Assembly: GCA_000708835.1 (NCBI GenBank)
Contig: DF236957.1
Span: 415,629 to 479,628, forward strand
Reading direction: 5' to 3'
Length of the DNA: 64,000 nucleotides
From: Klebsormidium nitens
Lineage: Eukaryota > Streptophyta > Klebsormidiophyceae > Klebsormidiales > Klebsormidiaceae
The notes under the pieces were generated by a model that searched no databases, had not been told where the DNA came from, and saw nothing but the letters and a program-made list of their open reading frames with translations. The position numbers and the translations under genes are program-made. Shown piece after piece: positions 33,265 through 46,100 of this stretch (positions are counted from its first letter, which is position 1; each line of letters opens with the position of its first letter).

Positions 33265-36140
33265 GGTGACGACGAGCTCACACTAGTAGCTTCACCTGCA
33301 GAAAGATAGGGTCTTTCATTTTCCTGGATTCTCATTGCTTTAAAGGTACCTTGAATGTTCTTAGAAATTCCTCACTTCCCAAAAGGCGAAACAGGCCGAA
33401 GTTGCCCGAGGCAGTGGGACTGCTTCAATCTCGTCACTTAGACTGCACAGAACAGTCTGTGATGTCGCTTTTGGCTCTACTCCAGAAGTGACGTCATGAA
33501 AATGGCAGGCTTGGCTACTCATTCGTCAACTATCCAGCAAGGAATGATCTTCTCCATTGTTCTCAATGGAATTGAGGTTTTACCACTGAACTGAAGCGTG
33601 GTGATGTCAGGGGCACCGCCCGTGAGACACTGCTTACACTTCCTCACGGACTGAAAACGAACTTGCAAAACAGAGAATATGAGCGTCATGACCTGGCAAT
33701 CACAACTAGGAAGTCTCATCTTTTTATGAAAGTCTGGGGCAGTGCTCCTTAGAATGGTATGTTGCTATGCAAATATCTGACCAATCTATCTGTCATACCA
33801 CAGCAACCCAATCTATCTTCGACATTCTTTCAAAAAGTGCTGTGACCTTGTCTTTACTTAAAAGGCTTGTACTTTTGCACACTGAAGGAACCATAGCATA
33901 CAAAAAGACCAGTTTGAAGAAACTTTCCGACAAACGAAGACCCTCTACATCTAAGGTTTTAAGACAACAGCTGGTGGTACAAAGCTCGGAGAGTTTTTTC
34001 TTAACATGCCCATCTAAGCGCCCAAGGAACGCTGACTGTCAACTCAGATTGAGGGCCAGAGGCAAAGGCAACATGTGCTTGAAGAAGTGCAGAAATAGAA
34101 ACCACATGTGGCAAGGCACGAGGTTTCGCGCGCAGAAATGATCTGCCTGCCATCCAAATTGGTCAGTAGGCTAACTTCATAACTAGGGACAGTCTGCTGG
34201 CACAATGCGTTTGCCGATGGACGAAGTACAACAGTGGTGTGTACAAGTGAATGACCAAGAAACTCTGGCTCCGGTTGCAGTGCAACCAGAGCACAGACTC
34301 CTTCCAGAGCTTTCGTTATACATTTCTGAAAGCAGTCCGCGAAGCGATTTGGATACAGAGAATCTCTCAATGATATAGGCAAGCTCAAGTGTTTCTGTGC
34401 CCCGCTTACTACAAGTAAAGCTTGATCCCATTCTTAAAAGAAATCAAAACTTGCTTCAGAATAAAGCCCAAGGGTTCATTACACGCACCAAAGCAGTGAG
34501 TTTTGATCCTCCATTGTCCCCTTGGAGTCTAAGCTGTAACAATGTACTGTCTCAAAACCCTTTAGTCGCGAATAGTGGAGCCGATGATACGTATTGGCCT
34601 TTTCCCCTCCAATTCTGGAGGGCACCCTAGACCCGTCCAGTTCTCAAGGGTTTTTATAAGAACTTCTGTAACTCTTTCCCTTGAGCTCTTAACTCAGACT
34701 TACTGGACAGCGACCTACCAGACAGCAGCCCCAAGCATTTGCCTAACGGACTTCTAATGAATCAATGCAGAGCACATCAGTGGCCTACGGTGATCATGAA
34801 CACCTGCTGTTGATACTGCAACTAACAAGATCATTACCATGGAATATCAAGCTCAAATTTCTGCACCCAAATGACAACTCTGAAGTTCAAAGTACGGTAT
34901 AGCCAAGTCCACCATAGGACGCCAAATCTGACTCCATCTCAGGGGTGACCTGAGTGTACCCACACTCCTACAAAGATGTGGGCCTTCTTACACATTCCAA
35001 CATCTGACAAACACCAATCCAGATTCAAAGACAGTGAAGAACAGTAACGCCCTCATGTGACCAGCAACCACTTGTCTCAAAACTTTCTAAAAAGTTGATC
35101 TTCGAAAGTGACGAAAGGTTTCCAGATCTGGTAAAATCTGAAGACTTCGGCAACTTCAGCCCCAATACGCGCTACAAGGAATGAACCGATAGGTGCATCA
35201 GAAGACAGCACTGAAAAACCATTCTTACAAGATGCCGAAAGCTTACCTCTGTGCTTGGCTCCTGCTCACACTTCTCCCTTTACTTCCCACATCTCTCCGC
35301 CATGTACTGAGAGGCAAAACCTGCCCAACAGGCAGAAATTTCAGCAATGCACGACTTTGCTGGCCGCAACTTCAAGTGCAGAATTCTGTGAGAGTTAGCT
35401 CTACTCGAACTGCTCGAATCTGTATTTCGCATTTGGATGACAGTTTTGTGCGCTGGCCTGGGGCCTTGTCCAAGACGTTGAGGGTGCGCTGACCACCATT
35501 TGCAAGGTTCCCCTTTCAGTCGCAGTCCAGATCTTTGTCGACAACACAGCTAGACAGCCACTGTTGTCAGTGCTGACATCACTGCCCGCAAGGTACGGTA
35601 CACGGAACAGCAACAAACAACATCTGGGCATCCATTGCGAATGTTAATACGCACCTTGGGAACACATAATACCGCCAACCGGGCACTCCAATGGATCGAA
35701 GCGTTTACGGCGTTCATCGCAGAGACTAGGTGGCCGGTTGTATGAGTAAGTACTGAACACCAGATTGGTAGTAGCCGCTTTCTCAAATCCTGATTCACGA
35801 GAAGGACTGTCGAACTTGGAAGTGGAACAGGGCCCGGATCGGCCTTGACTGTGAGCTCGACACTGATTTGACATCAGTACTAATAGGGCGGTCACATATC
35901 GGTTCTCCCTGAGGGAGCGTATGCTCCCTGAGAATCTGCTTTGGTCATATGAGCTGCACGTTGCAACTTGCAACCTGCAGCCTCCGACAGGCCGGCCAGC
36001 TGGATGAGAAGACGCATTAAAATTAAATGTATCAAGACTATTTGCTGCATTCTATCATCAATGCTGGACACTCTTCCTTGATACCACTATTTCCCTGTCT
36101 TTAAGCAAGGGTTGTGCAGTTGATCGGCGCCACTGCTCAG
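33265..36140. promoter_or_regulatory. 2.9 kb divergent intergenic region (ABC transporter / BAG gene)
   Basis: No coding exon was recognised. A 5' UTR intron of the ABC gene is likely, because a good acceptor (CTGCAG on the minus strand at ~33297-33302) lies just before its ATG. A possible minus-strand donor near 35240 could mark a non-coding first exon. A small palindrome, GGGAGCGTATGCTCCC, lies near 35913. The region should hold the promoters of both flanking genes. Confidence 0.4.
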
Positions 36141-39100
36141 ATGGCGACCAAACAACGGAGCGGCTACCAAACGGCCGACGAGTTTTATGAGCAGGTGAGG
36201 AGTTGCTCTTTTGGCAGGCGACTTGATTATCTATGAGCTCGACGATGAGGGTTTCTGCTAGGTTCAAATACTGCTAATGCATGTGCGCATCCTTTCAGTG
36301 GGACATATAAGTCGTCCAGAAATTTGACCTGCTGGCATTCGTTTGCCAGAGTTGGTCTAGCTGGGGATATGCTCGCTTCCAAGTTCCAAGTGAAACAAAA
36401 AGGCTGCAGGGCGCAATTCTCCTATTCAATTCTCTATTTCAAACGTAGTCTCATTGGCATTGGCTAATGCCGCGATGGCCGCACTAGTACTTTAAGTGGT
36501 GTGGCAGTACATGTAGTGCAAATGACCGCGCAGTAAGAAGCTGCTGGTGCTGTATGTCAGCTGCCTGGTGGAAGTTATGTGAAACTTATTTCTTCTAGCT
36601 GTAGTGGTGCGACACTGCTTACCACAGGCTACTTGACCACTCACTTGGAATGCTGGTCCTGACCCTGAATGGACTGATCTAAAATAAAGCTGAGTTGGAT
36701 CTACTGGCTAGGGCGCACACTTAGTTGCACTGGGGCGACATTTGGAGAAAGTATCCAGACCTAGGATTTTCTCTAGCGCACCGGTCACCACCTTCAACAT
36801 CAAGGATACTGTAATCTGCTGTTTGATGAACTTAGCAAAGGGCGCATCTTCACTGAAACAATAGGAGCATGAGAGGATCTAAAGATGGATCCCTCATTGA
36901 TTTTTCGCAGTCACCTCCACTTTCTTTGATGGTACTTTCTCTTCGGATCGTACCGTGCAAGATTTGATGCAGTATATCTGTTTTGCAGTATTACCGAGAC
37001 CGTGCTCGAGAATATGAAGATTCACAAACACCAGTGTTTGGAAAGGGGGGCCCTGTTTCCATCAAGAAGCAGAATGTTGGAATACTGTTGGCGATGGCAG
37101 CGGCAATCGGGGCTGTTGCGTTTTGGAACAAGAACAGGAAAAACGGTGACTGACAAAACCACAAAAGCGCAGTACTCGAGTTGTCTACCTTCCTTCCAAG
37201 TTCAGTCTCAGGGCCTCTTAGGGGGCCCTCACATGGCGTTTGTCTCTCCAAATTTTTGAAAGATCTTGAGGAATCGCACAAGCCCCTTATTGCCACCTGC
37301 AAGCAAGCTCAAGTTCTCCGTCATCCAGCCAAGACTGAAAAGCGGGATGTTGAAGATTGACTGGACTTTACCGTACACAAGAATAAGATCGGTACGTCTG
37401 TGACGGCTGCCAACTTCTGCTCCGGGGACGATTATCTGGGGCAACTTGTCTTTGAAGGCTCCGACTAATTTTGGACCTCGTCTCACTTCTCAGCTGCCCG
37501 GAAATGCAACCTGGCCTGGTATAGTATTGCCCTTTGAAAGTCCCACTGCCTTCAGAATTTCTGAAGGCTTACCCAGAGCGACAAAGTGGTCTCAACAGAA
37601 TTGAATGTTAGGTGTTCAAAGCTTTCTTAGCTGATTTCATCTCCGAGTTTCCTTCCCTTGCAATGGAGTTCATTACGACTCTATGCCATTCGGTGGGTTC
37701 ATAGTCATGCTATCGAAAAGAGTTTAAGCCCAGGTCACTCCGGCTAGTAGCCATCCGAATGAGAGAACTTGTGTGGCAAGTGCATGACGGTCTCCTAAAC
37801 TTGGATACCTACGGAGCTGGTCCCATAGAATCCGCTGAGGTTCAATATCCGGGCTGATTCGGTGTTCTTATCCTTGATCCAGGCACACGTTTAGGAAAGG
37901 AGCCTCGAAAACCGGCCGTTGCAAGGCAGGGATTAAGCGCCGGGGAAGCGGCGGCCCGGGCGGCAGAGAGGCGATTGTCTGGGCACGGAACTAACCAGTT
38001 GACCCCATTGGGGAGAGCCCTAGCGGTCGCTCAGAAGGTGGGAGACTCCCTGAACGTCATTCCTTCCTTTGAAAGTCTTTGCAGAGAAACTTGGATCAAG
38101 GAAACAGGTCGGTTCGACAGAGAGGTTAGATCTGGTAGGACCCACTTTGAACGAGGCTTCGATAGTAAGGCCTAGTTGTGTGTTCGAAGCACGATCTCCT
38201 CATAGCTTCGAATGCCTACAGCTTAGTTGGAAGGCACCAACGCAAGAACTGAAAGCTATCTTGACCCTAGGTCTTATTCACCAATCGCCCTGCTGTTCTT
38301 GATGCGATTGCAATTGTGCCTGGATCCAGAGTTGCGTGCTGGCAAAGCACGCAGCAGACAATGCATGACTCTTCAGCTCGTTTGACTGATTCTCGGGCGG
38401 GATGCCCCTCTCTTCACACGACTTCATTCAACCGGCTTCGGGCTTTCAGACTAAGCGTTCGGGCTAATCTCGTATCAGTCTGCTGATGAAGTGTGTCAAC
38501 AACTGGACTATCGAAGAGGAGCTTGTCGGAGACATGGACTTTCAATCCCTGCAGGTAGATGGTTTGGAGGCCGAGGCGAAGACGCTCGTAGAAAGTGTGC
38601 GAAGAGTTGGAAGAGTAGAGGAAGATGTTAGCAAAAAGCAGATCACGTTGATCGAGCTGGTGACGCAGGCGCAAATAGAGATGGACGGTATCCAGGTGAG
38701 CCGCTAACGAATCACTTTGAGGTCTCGTTCTCGTGCTACAACGTCTTCTCTTCCAAACGGAGCTCATCGAACCTCAAGAGTTGCGGCCGGCATTTGTACA
38801 TGGGCACTTATGCAAAGATTGACAAATCTTTTAAACGCAGCTTTTTGTTTGCAGGTAGGAGAAAGTGGCCGAGCGGTCAAGAAGGCCCAGATCATTCGGA
38901 TGGAACGGATCATAGTGGTAAGAACGTAATCAGACGCATCTCTCGCTTGATTTGAGCGCTCTATGCGTCGGCTGTCTAGGGCTTCTTCTGGGCCGAAAAA
39001 CACCTACCCGACAGCTTTTGGCTTGCATGATAACTAGAGCTGCGGCTGCTTCTGTTATCGAGATGCAAACGGCTAATCCAATCAAAGACGTTGGTCCATC

Positions 39101-39253
39101 ACAAGCGAAATTCTCCAGTTCTCTGATGGAAGCATATGCTCGTTGCAGTCGCTTGAGCAGCTTGCGGAGACTGCGCATAAGGGACTCGCACAGGGAGAGG
39201 TCGCAAGGAGTTCCGAGATTCAAGAAGAACAATCGGACGGGGGGCCCTCATAG
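36141..39253 (+). CDS. Membrane-anchored BAG-domain co-chaperone
   Basis: A predicted Hsp70 co-chaperone (nucleotide-exchange type BAG domain) of 220 residues. Exons: 36141-36194, 36989-37145, 37895-38037, 38555-38695, 38855-38917, 39149-39253, all in frame. Residues 48-64 form one membrane segment (VGILLAMAAAIGAVAFW) flanked by Lys/Asn/Arg. The BAG helices span ~120-195: LEAEAKTLVESV, then LIELVTQAQIEMDGI, then VKKAQIIRMERIIVSLEQL, matching the plant BAG pattern LIELL..Q...LDGI...RR..V....LD. Between them is an Ala/Arg-rich helix (AGEAAARAAERRL). Plant BAG1-4 usually carry a ubiquitin-like N-terminus. Here it is replaced by the membrane anchor, so it probably recruits Hsp70 to an organelle surface (inferred). 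If intron 2 is not removed, translation stops after two further codons (GGT GAC TGA), giving a 72-residue tail-anchored protein. Confidence 0.8.
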
Positions 39254-40153
39254 GTTTAGTACTTGAAGCTTTCGGCATCCTTTGAACCGCCTCTTGCTGA
39301 TCGGATTGACAAGCATTCGATGTCCATGCCAATCCAGGCACTGAAGCAGGAGTCGCAAGCGTTTCTCGTCACAACGGATAATTGCAATCATACCTCAATC
39401 AGGCTTGCAGGTTCAATGGTCTTCACATGTTGCAATTCAAGGCTGCGAGTCCATTGTAGCGATACGCATCTTTGACTTTGTGGAATGCAATTGGGACCGC
39501 TGTCCTTTCCGGCCATCACGCGCGTGAATGGTCACTCTTGAGTCAATAGCGTGGTGGCTGGCCCCGTGTGACGTACACAGCCAGATTTCTACTCATGTGA
39601 CATGGTCGTTTTCCTTCCTGGACTCGCAGCTCACGAGCTGGCGGGCCGCATTTGGTAAGGTTAGGCAATCTAGCCAGCAAATAATACTATTATGCTCAGA
39701 ATTCTTAAAGGTACAACGAAGATGTGGTGATTGCCAGCTGTCTAACCTGGACGTCATGTTTCGGATACATGGCCACTCGGAGCAGATACCTAAAAGTTTC
39801 AAGGAGCAGCCTTTCTTCAGTTCAAGGTTTCACAGGACGACCCGATGCAGGGGAGCTTGCAAGTCACCGCAGTGCAAGCTTGGGTTAGGTTAGGACGCCA
39901 GGTTAGCGTTGCTGGCTCGAGCATGGCCCCGGACGACGGTTAACCAAAGCAGGTTCTGAGTGAAACTTCGGACAATTTGAAGTTTCGTCTTCATATGTAA
40001 ATGTAGGATAGATATTATGCAGGAGCTTGAGAAAGCCATGCAAGCAGCAAGCAGCAAGCTGAGCACAGCTCAATCAGGCTTGGCTTGATCAGCATAGCAG
40101 CCCAATCGAGTGCATCCTTCTACCAAATGAAGTTTTGAGATGCCTGGCCCACG
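39254..40153 (+). other. 900 bp intergenic region between BAG and PhoD-like genes
   Basis: The flanking genes run in the same direction. No exon, repeat or RNA gene was recognised here. It must contain the BAG 3' UTR and the PhoD-like promoter. Confidence 0.4.
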
Positions 40154-43100
40154 ATGAACACGCCACGCAAGCATACAAAGCGCCCCTTCCGGAGGCGGAA
40201 GAATGCCCGGCCGTCCTTTTTGAGCAGGGTGCTGCAATTCGGTGCATATTTGCTGGTGTTTGCGCTTGGCGGTTGCTATCTAAAAGTTGCATCCCACGGC
40301 GGCTCGTGGCCATTTAAAACTGAGGCTGCGAACACGGTTGATAAACTTGGACGGCAGGTTGGGGGCCTCCAGAGGAAGTTCGGCGGCCTTGCGTCGCAGG
40401 GGTTTCAAGTGCTTGACCATGAGAAGGGCGAACAACTTAACCAGGTGAACAAAGGCGGCCAGAAGGAGTCGGAAGGTGTCCAGGGCGATCACCAGATTGA
40501 GGAAGCGGTGATTCAGCGAGCGGGCGAGCGAGAGAAGAAGCTGCAGGAAGAGCAGGATGCATTGGGGGTTGACGTCTCGGACGAGGCAGACAACGGGCTT
40601 TGGGAGGGGGACTCCCCCACAGAGATAGGATTAGCACTGCACGCTTCGCAGGAGAGTGGGGACAAGGGCTTCAAGAGAAGCTTCCAGCTTCCTTCTCGTC
40701 GGCGCCAAAAAGCGCCGGGGCTAGTTTCAAGGGTGGCAGTGGGGTCATGCACGGCGAGGACCGACATTCCGCAGCCCGTCTGGGAGCAGGCCGTAATCCC
40801 AGCTGAACCGGATGCGTGGATTTGGTGAGGGTTTCGGTCTACAGATATTTTGTGTGAAGCTTTCACAGCAGAGAAGACCACCACCCAAAACTCACCAGTC
40901 TCTCGCTGACCTAATAAGGAAGTGCACCCATCTGGATGATTGGTAGTTAATGTGGACGCCCTTTTTCCCCCCGACGACTTCAGTAGAAGCTGGACCGTCA
41001 GCTTCTACTTTTCTGTAGAAGCTGACATTTGTCCTTTTCCACGCTTGGACCAAACACTTCCATCAGGACAAATCCGAGTACTTTTTCAAGCACACCAAAC
41101 GCTCCATTTTCACCGCAGGGAGACTCCTTGTGTTGCGCCCAGTCGCTTCACATTCTTTAAGACATTTTCTTGAATAGCTTCAAAGCTTGAGGTTTGGCAA
41201 AAGAGACAGATCCTACAGGAAAGTTCTTCGAATCTTTGACAGGAGAGCAAGATAACCTGGCTGATTTCCACTCATTCCGACGTCCCTCTTCCCACCGAGT
41301 TTGTTGGAAAGTTTATACAATGGAAGTTGTATTCCTGAAGATATCTCCAATATTGTATTGGAAAATAAATGCGTCTTCGTAGATCTCATGCCAAGTCTAG
41401 ATGAAGAAAGCAATTTCATGCAGGGCGGGGGACCTCGCATACTTGGACTGGCCGGACGTTGATTGCCGTGCATCACCTGAACACCCCAACTGCGATTGCG
41501 AGAAGGACTGGCTCAAGTCCTCGTACCAGTCCTGCCTCTCAGGTGAGACTGGCAACCCCAGCATGGTCCATCAGGGAACGACATGACTTAGGAGGAATGT
41601 GCGTGTGCATAGTTGGAAATCGGGTCCTCGGCAGACATTCTCTTATGTACTGGTGGCTGAAAGCTCCTCAAGTTGAGAACAATGCGCCCGGTATACTCCC
41701 ATTTCATGATTTCAAGAGGTATACTTTTGGCCACTAACTTGGAAGCGGTTCAAGACAACCCTTGTCTTTCTGGCTGCCAGCCGGGTCGGAAGAGCCCTTT
41801 GTTCGTTTGAAAGTTGGCAAAGGTCCTCTCGACCGAGTCAGGGTGCTGTTTCAATGTTGCCTCGTTGAAATAAGTTGCATCACGCAGTGGATACCAACAT
41901 GAAATGCTCTAAGGACGATGAAAACCTGGTTACACAATTGGCGGGCATATCTAGAAGGCACTTTCAGTGAGGGCGCCTGGTCATCATTCGAACTGTAACG
42001 TAGGTCTACTTGTAATCACAGCAATCCCTCCCCTTAAACATTTCCCTTTGAGGAAGTCCACTGCTCAGCGACATCCTTTTTCTCGTCCTCTTGCGTTCAG
42101 GCCTTATGCGCACTAGATTGAAGCCTTCGCTTGAGAATCTTCGACACACTGATTTAGAATCAAAGATACGGTGAACAAATTTCTTCGAATTTGCAACGCA
42201 GCTCTAGCCCTTGGTTAGCTCTTCCACCTTCAATTCACCAGAACTTTGTCAGTACTTCAAGACACCCGTCGTCGTCATCGTTTCGAGGCAGAGTTTTCTT
42301 GCATCCGTTTTGCACAGGCGACATAATGCAAGCGCGCGCCAAACTGCTTGTGCAACTCGAGCAGCCCAAATACATCATTCCGAACATCAGTCCGCTTATA
42401 AATCCTGCTTACCGATTGAATGCGACTTCCGCGACCCCCGGACAGGCGACATGACCCATGCACGCGCCAAGCTCCAAGCGCAGCTGGAGCACCCCGACTA
42501 CGTGCGCTTCCTCCGCTACATGTGCCCTGCGTGGCAGCCGCACGGGCTCTTCGGGCCCGACGGCGCGGACCCTGCTCTTTGTCCGAGAACGATCCTTGGC
42601 ACGTGGGACGATCACGACTACAACTGGCAGGACGGGAACCGGAGGCTCCCCCGGAAAGAAGCGCAGAAGCAGCTGTATCTGGACGCGCTGGGCGTTCGGA
42701 GGGACGATTCGAGGCGGGAAGTTGGCCGGGGGCTGTATGCGAAGGTGAGCTGATGGGGCCCGATTGAGGGCAGGTTTTACAGTTTGTTCAGAGGACGGTT
42801 TTGCTTCTTGAGGTTCTTCGAGATTATTTGGATGGCCAAATCAAAGCAATCATGTTTGGCTGCGCTGCAGGTGCCAGGGGATGGTGTGAGGCGAAGGTTT
42901 ACACGAGGATAATGTTCGGCAGGGAATTAGCTGTTTGCTGTAAGGTTCGGTCTAGAGTTGCCCCGGGTGACGCCTTCCTGCTCCCAAGCAGCGGAGCGGC
43001 GCTTTTCGAGACCCCGATTGATTTGTCCGCAGACTTGCCTCTGACTTCGTGATCCGTAAATCTTCAGCAATGCAACTTCTCGAGTCCTGCAATTCAACAC

Positions 43101-46100
43101 AATCAGCTGCTTCGGGCCGTTTGGCCTACCACTAGTACATAGTCGTGTCTCCATCGATGAAGCTCTATGAATCTTGCGCACATTCCTTGATACTTCCAGC
43201 TTTCATTGCAAACGGAACTCAATTGTTTCCCCTCATTTTATGACTTCGTGCCGCTTCTTGAGGCGAATTCGTGTAGCATCCCTACGAAAGTCGAAATCGT
43301 GCTTCCCGCGTTCTGCAGCATACCCTCAATCAGGGAGTCGCCGGGAAGGAGATCGATGTATTTTTGTTGGACGGGCGGTACTACCGGGACCCCAAGCCGT
43401 GTGCTCTGCGTCGGGACTTTTGCGAAAAGATGGTGCTGACGGACCCAAAGAAGGACAAGTACGCGTGGTAAGTTCCCCTCACCGCTTCAAAGCGTTCTTA
43501 GCGTTTGCAACCAGATTGGGCGACTCTGCTGCGTGCTGGCCTCTGTGAAAGGTTGAAGCCGCTCAAGCATTCAAGGAAGTTCGATTCACGTCTAATTCAT
43601 ACAAACCATGTGTGATTTTCTTGATGGGGCGACTCACTCAAGCGCCTCTTCACACAGACCCGTCTGTCCATTCCAATGGCCTCTCCAATTTGGGCAGCGA
43701 AGCAAACCGAAGCGACCCGCCCCTTTTCCTTCCGAGTATTTTCCACATAATCTTACTTGTGTCCAACTAGGCGTCGACCTTTTCCCTTGTACAGGTGTCA
43801 CGACTTCCTGCACGGGGGCCGGAACGGCACCGGCAGTTGCTGCAGAAAAGACGAGGCTTTCCGCGACGGCTGGTGCCGGCTCGAGTCCAGCCAAAACGAC
43901 TTCCTGTGGGCGTCCGCATGCGACCCGACGTCGGCATCGTTCGGACAGATTCGGACGCGGCTGGAGTGGCGGGAGCACCTGGACAGGATGGCGCTTGTGC
44001 GGGTGGAGAACGAGAGCGGGGAGGGCGGGAACGAGAGCGGGGAGGAAGACGAGGAGGAGGGGATGATGTGCGAGGTGAGGATTTTGCGAGAGTCGAATTT
44101 CAAAGTCTGCTGACTATTTTGCCGATGGTTTCTTTTTCTGTGGACCAATCATTGGCTCGGCGCATATTGAGACGAGAGTGGGGAGGGAGATACGGCGGAG
44201 GGGCTGATGCGGTTTGTGAGGGGTAGTACAAGCTCGTCCGGCTTTCACAGAGTTTCCAGTACCTCCGCTTATGTTATGGGTGGTTATCTGCGGACCAAGA
44301 TTCAACTGGCGCAGAACGGGAAACGAGGCCTGCTGTTGTGGCAGCAGGAGGTCGGGCCAAGTGGATGCAATTTCAGGGCTGAAAACACGAGTTGCTCGAA
44401 AAGATCAAGCAGAGTCAGCTTGCAGCAATGACAGTCAGGTTTGGGGCGTCCGATCTGACGGCCCAATAGTAGGCGTCCACATAGAGAACTGCCATCCGTT
44501 CAAAGAAACGGCCAAAGCTATCCAAAATGTCGCCGCTCGTCTTCCAGGCGATGAAAATTTTGGTGCTGACTCCTGAGAAGCACGCGTCTTCCTGTCTCGC
44601 CTCTCTGTAGCGGTATGATTTTGCTTGGAAGAGTTGCGCATCAGCCAGGCAAGAACCTCACGTCGATTGCAAAGTAGCGAACTTCCTTTCAGGTTGGCAC
44701 GATGTCCAAGCCAAAAGTCTTTCTCATGTCATCAGATACACGCGAGAGGCTGTCTTCTTTCGTGTTGTGTTTATTACGGTGAACTGCCCTGCAAAGTGGA
44801 TTGAAGTGTTATGCGGTGTGGGCAATCAAGTTCTCATCACTTCTCGTGAGAGTTCTCGCCACTGCCTCGAAGTAGTCAGGAACAGAGTGGCTCCTCTTTG
44901 GCAAGGACGAAAAACACAGTGGGCTACTCTTTGCCCACTCATCACCACCAGGATGCCCGCTATTATCGACACTATTGGAAACACGTCTTTCTAACATCGG
45001 GGGCTTCACGGAATGCTTGTTGGTGGCGCCTGACAATGGGTGGACTGACACCGTTGTACCTCTTGCAAATACAGCATTCCTTTCAAAACCTTCGAAACGC
45101 CGACGAACACGTATGCATGCAAGTGGGCCCGACTATCCAAAGGAAGCTTGGGGCCGGGCGATCGCTCATTCGCCAAATGCCTGGATTTTTGACTACTCTA
45201 ACGGCTGTGGGCTCCAATGCGGAATAGCCGCATCTTTCTGGACTCTTCCTGCCGCACAGCAGCGAGTGCGCTTTGGCCTTAAGGACGTGCGTCTGACCTA
45301 TTGTCTGCTTGTTACTCGCCCTGTGCTCTGTGGAGTCGTCCTTTATCTATCTATTGGGATGTAGCCAACGGCAGGGTTTTTGCTTTTGCTCATGCTCATG
45401 GATCTCGTTCATGGAAGCTTTTTGTTATGGGCGTATGATTACATGCCAGTACCTTTTGTACTGCCTGGCTGTACATGCAAATAGTTGGTCAACCTAATTG
45501 AGTCAAGCAATCTCGCATGACCTTTGCGCTATCGTGCGGCGTCAGCTTACATTATTGACGTTTTCTTCTGGGACGCGTGCTGGAGCCTAAGAAGCACTTT
45601 GCTAACAAAGGGCGGGCGCACTATTGGAGTTTTTTGAAATCTTGTCTGTCTCGTCGCTAGCTGTTCAAACGGTGTGATTGAGACTATGTTGTTCAGCGCA
45701 GTTGGCAATGACGACGTTCGAATAACGGGCGCATGCTGAAGCCCAGAAAAACTCGTTGCTTGCAAGAAGCCACACCGTCCCACTTTATCCGACTTCCTCT
45801 TTCCTGTCGACAGTGGTTAGGTTAATGTACTGAGTCGAGCAAAACGTCTCGAAGCGCGCAGGGCCCTTGAAATCAATAGTTGCTTTGGTGTGTCGATTGC
45901 TTTGCCCCAACCGCATGGGCTCCCGCGAGGCAGGCGAGTTGCCTAGGATGACTTGAAAGCACATTTGCGAAGCCAATCATTTCGACAGCAGTTTCGATTG
46001 TGCTCGGCAATTGGTTGGTGTCAAAGACCAGGCGTGTTGTGGCTGTGACGATGGCTGACCGTCATTAACACAACAAAGAGGTTTCTCCAAAAGCTTGATG

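Noticed and set aside
35193-35492. Signal-peptide-like plus-strand frame (KAYLCAWLLLTLLPLL)
   Set aside because: The apolar stretch comes from a pyrimidine-rich tract. There is no downstream domain or splice partner. The region is better explained as upstream sequence of the ABC and BAG genes.
38864-38886. tRNA-Ser/Leu-like D-arm (GTGGCCGAGCGGTCAAGAAGG)
   Set aside because: It lies within BAG exon 5 and is in frame with the protein (SGRAVKKAQ). No T-arm follows, so the match is a coincidence.
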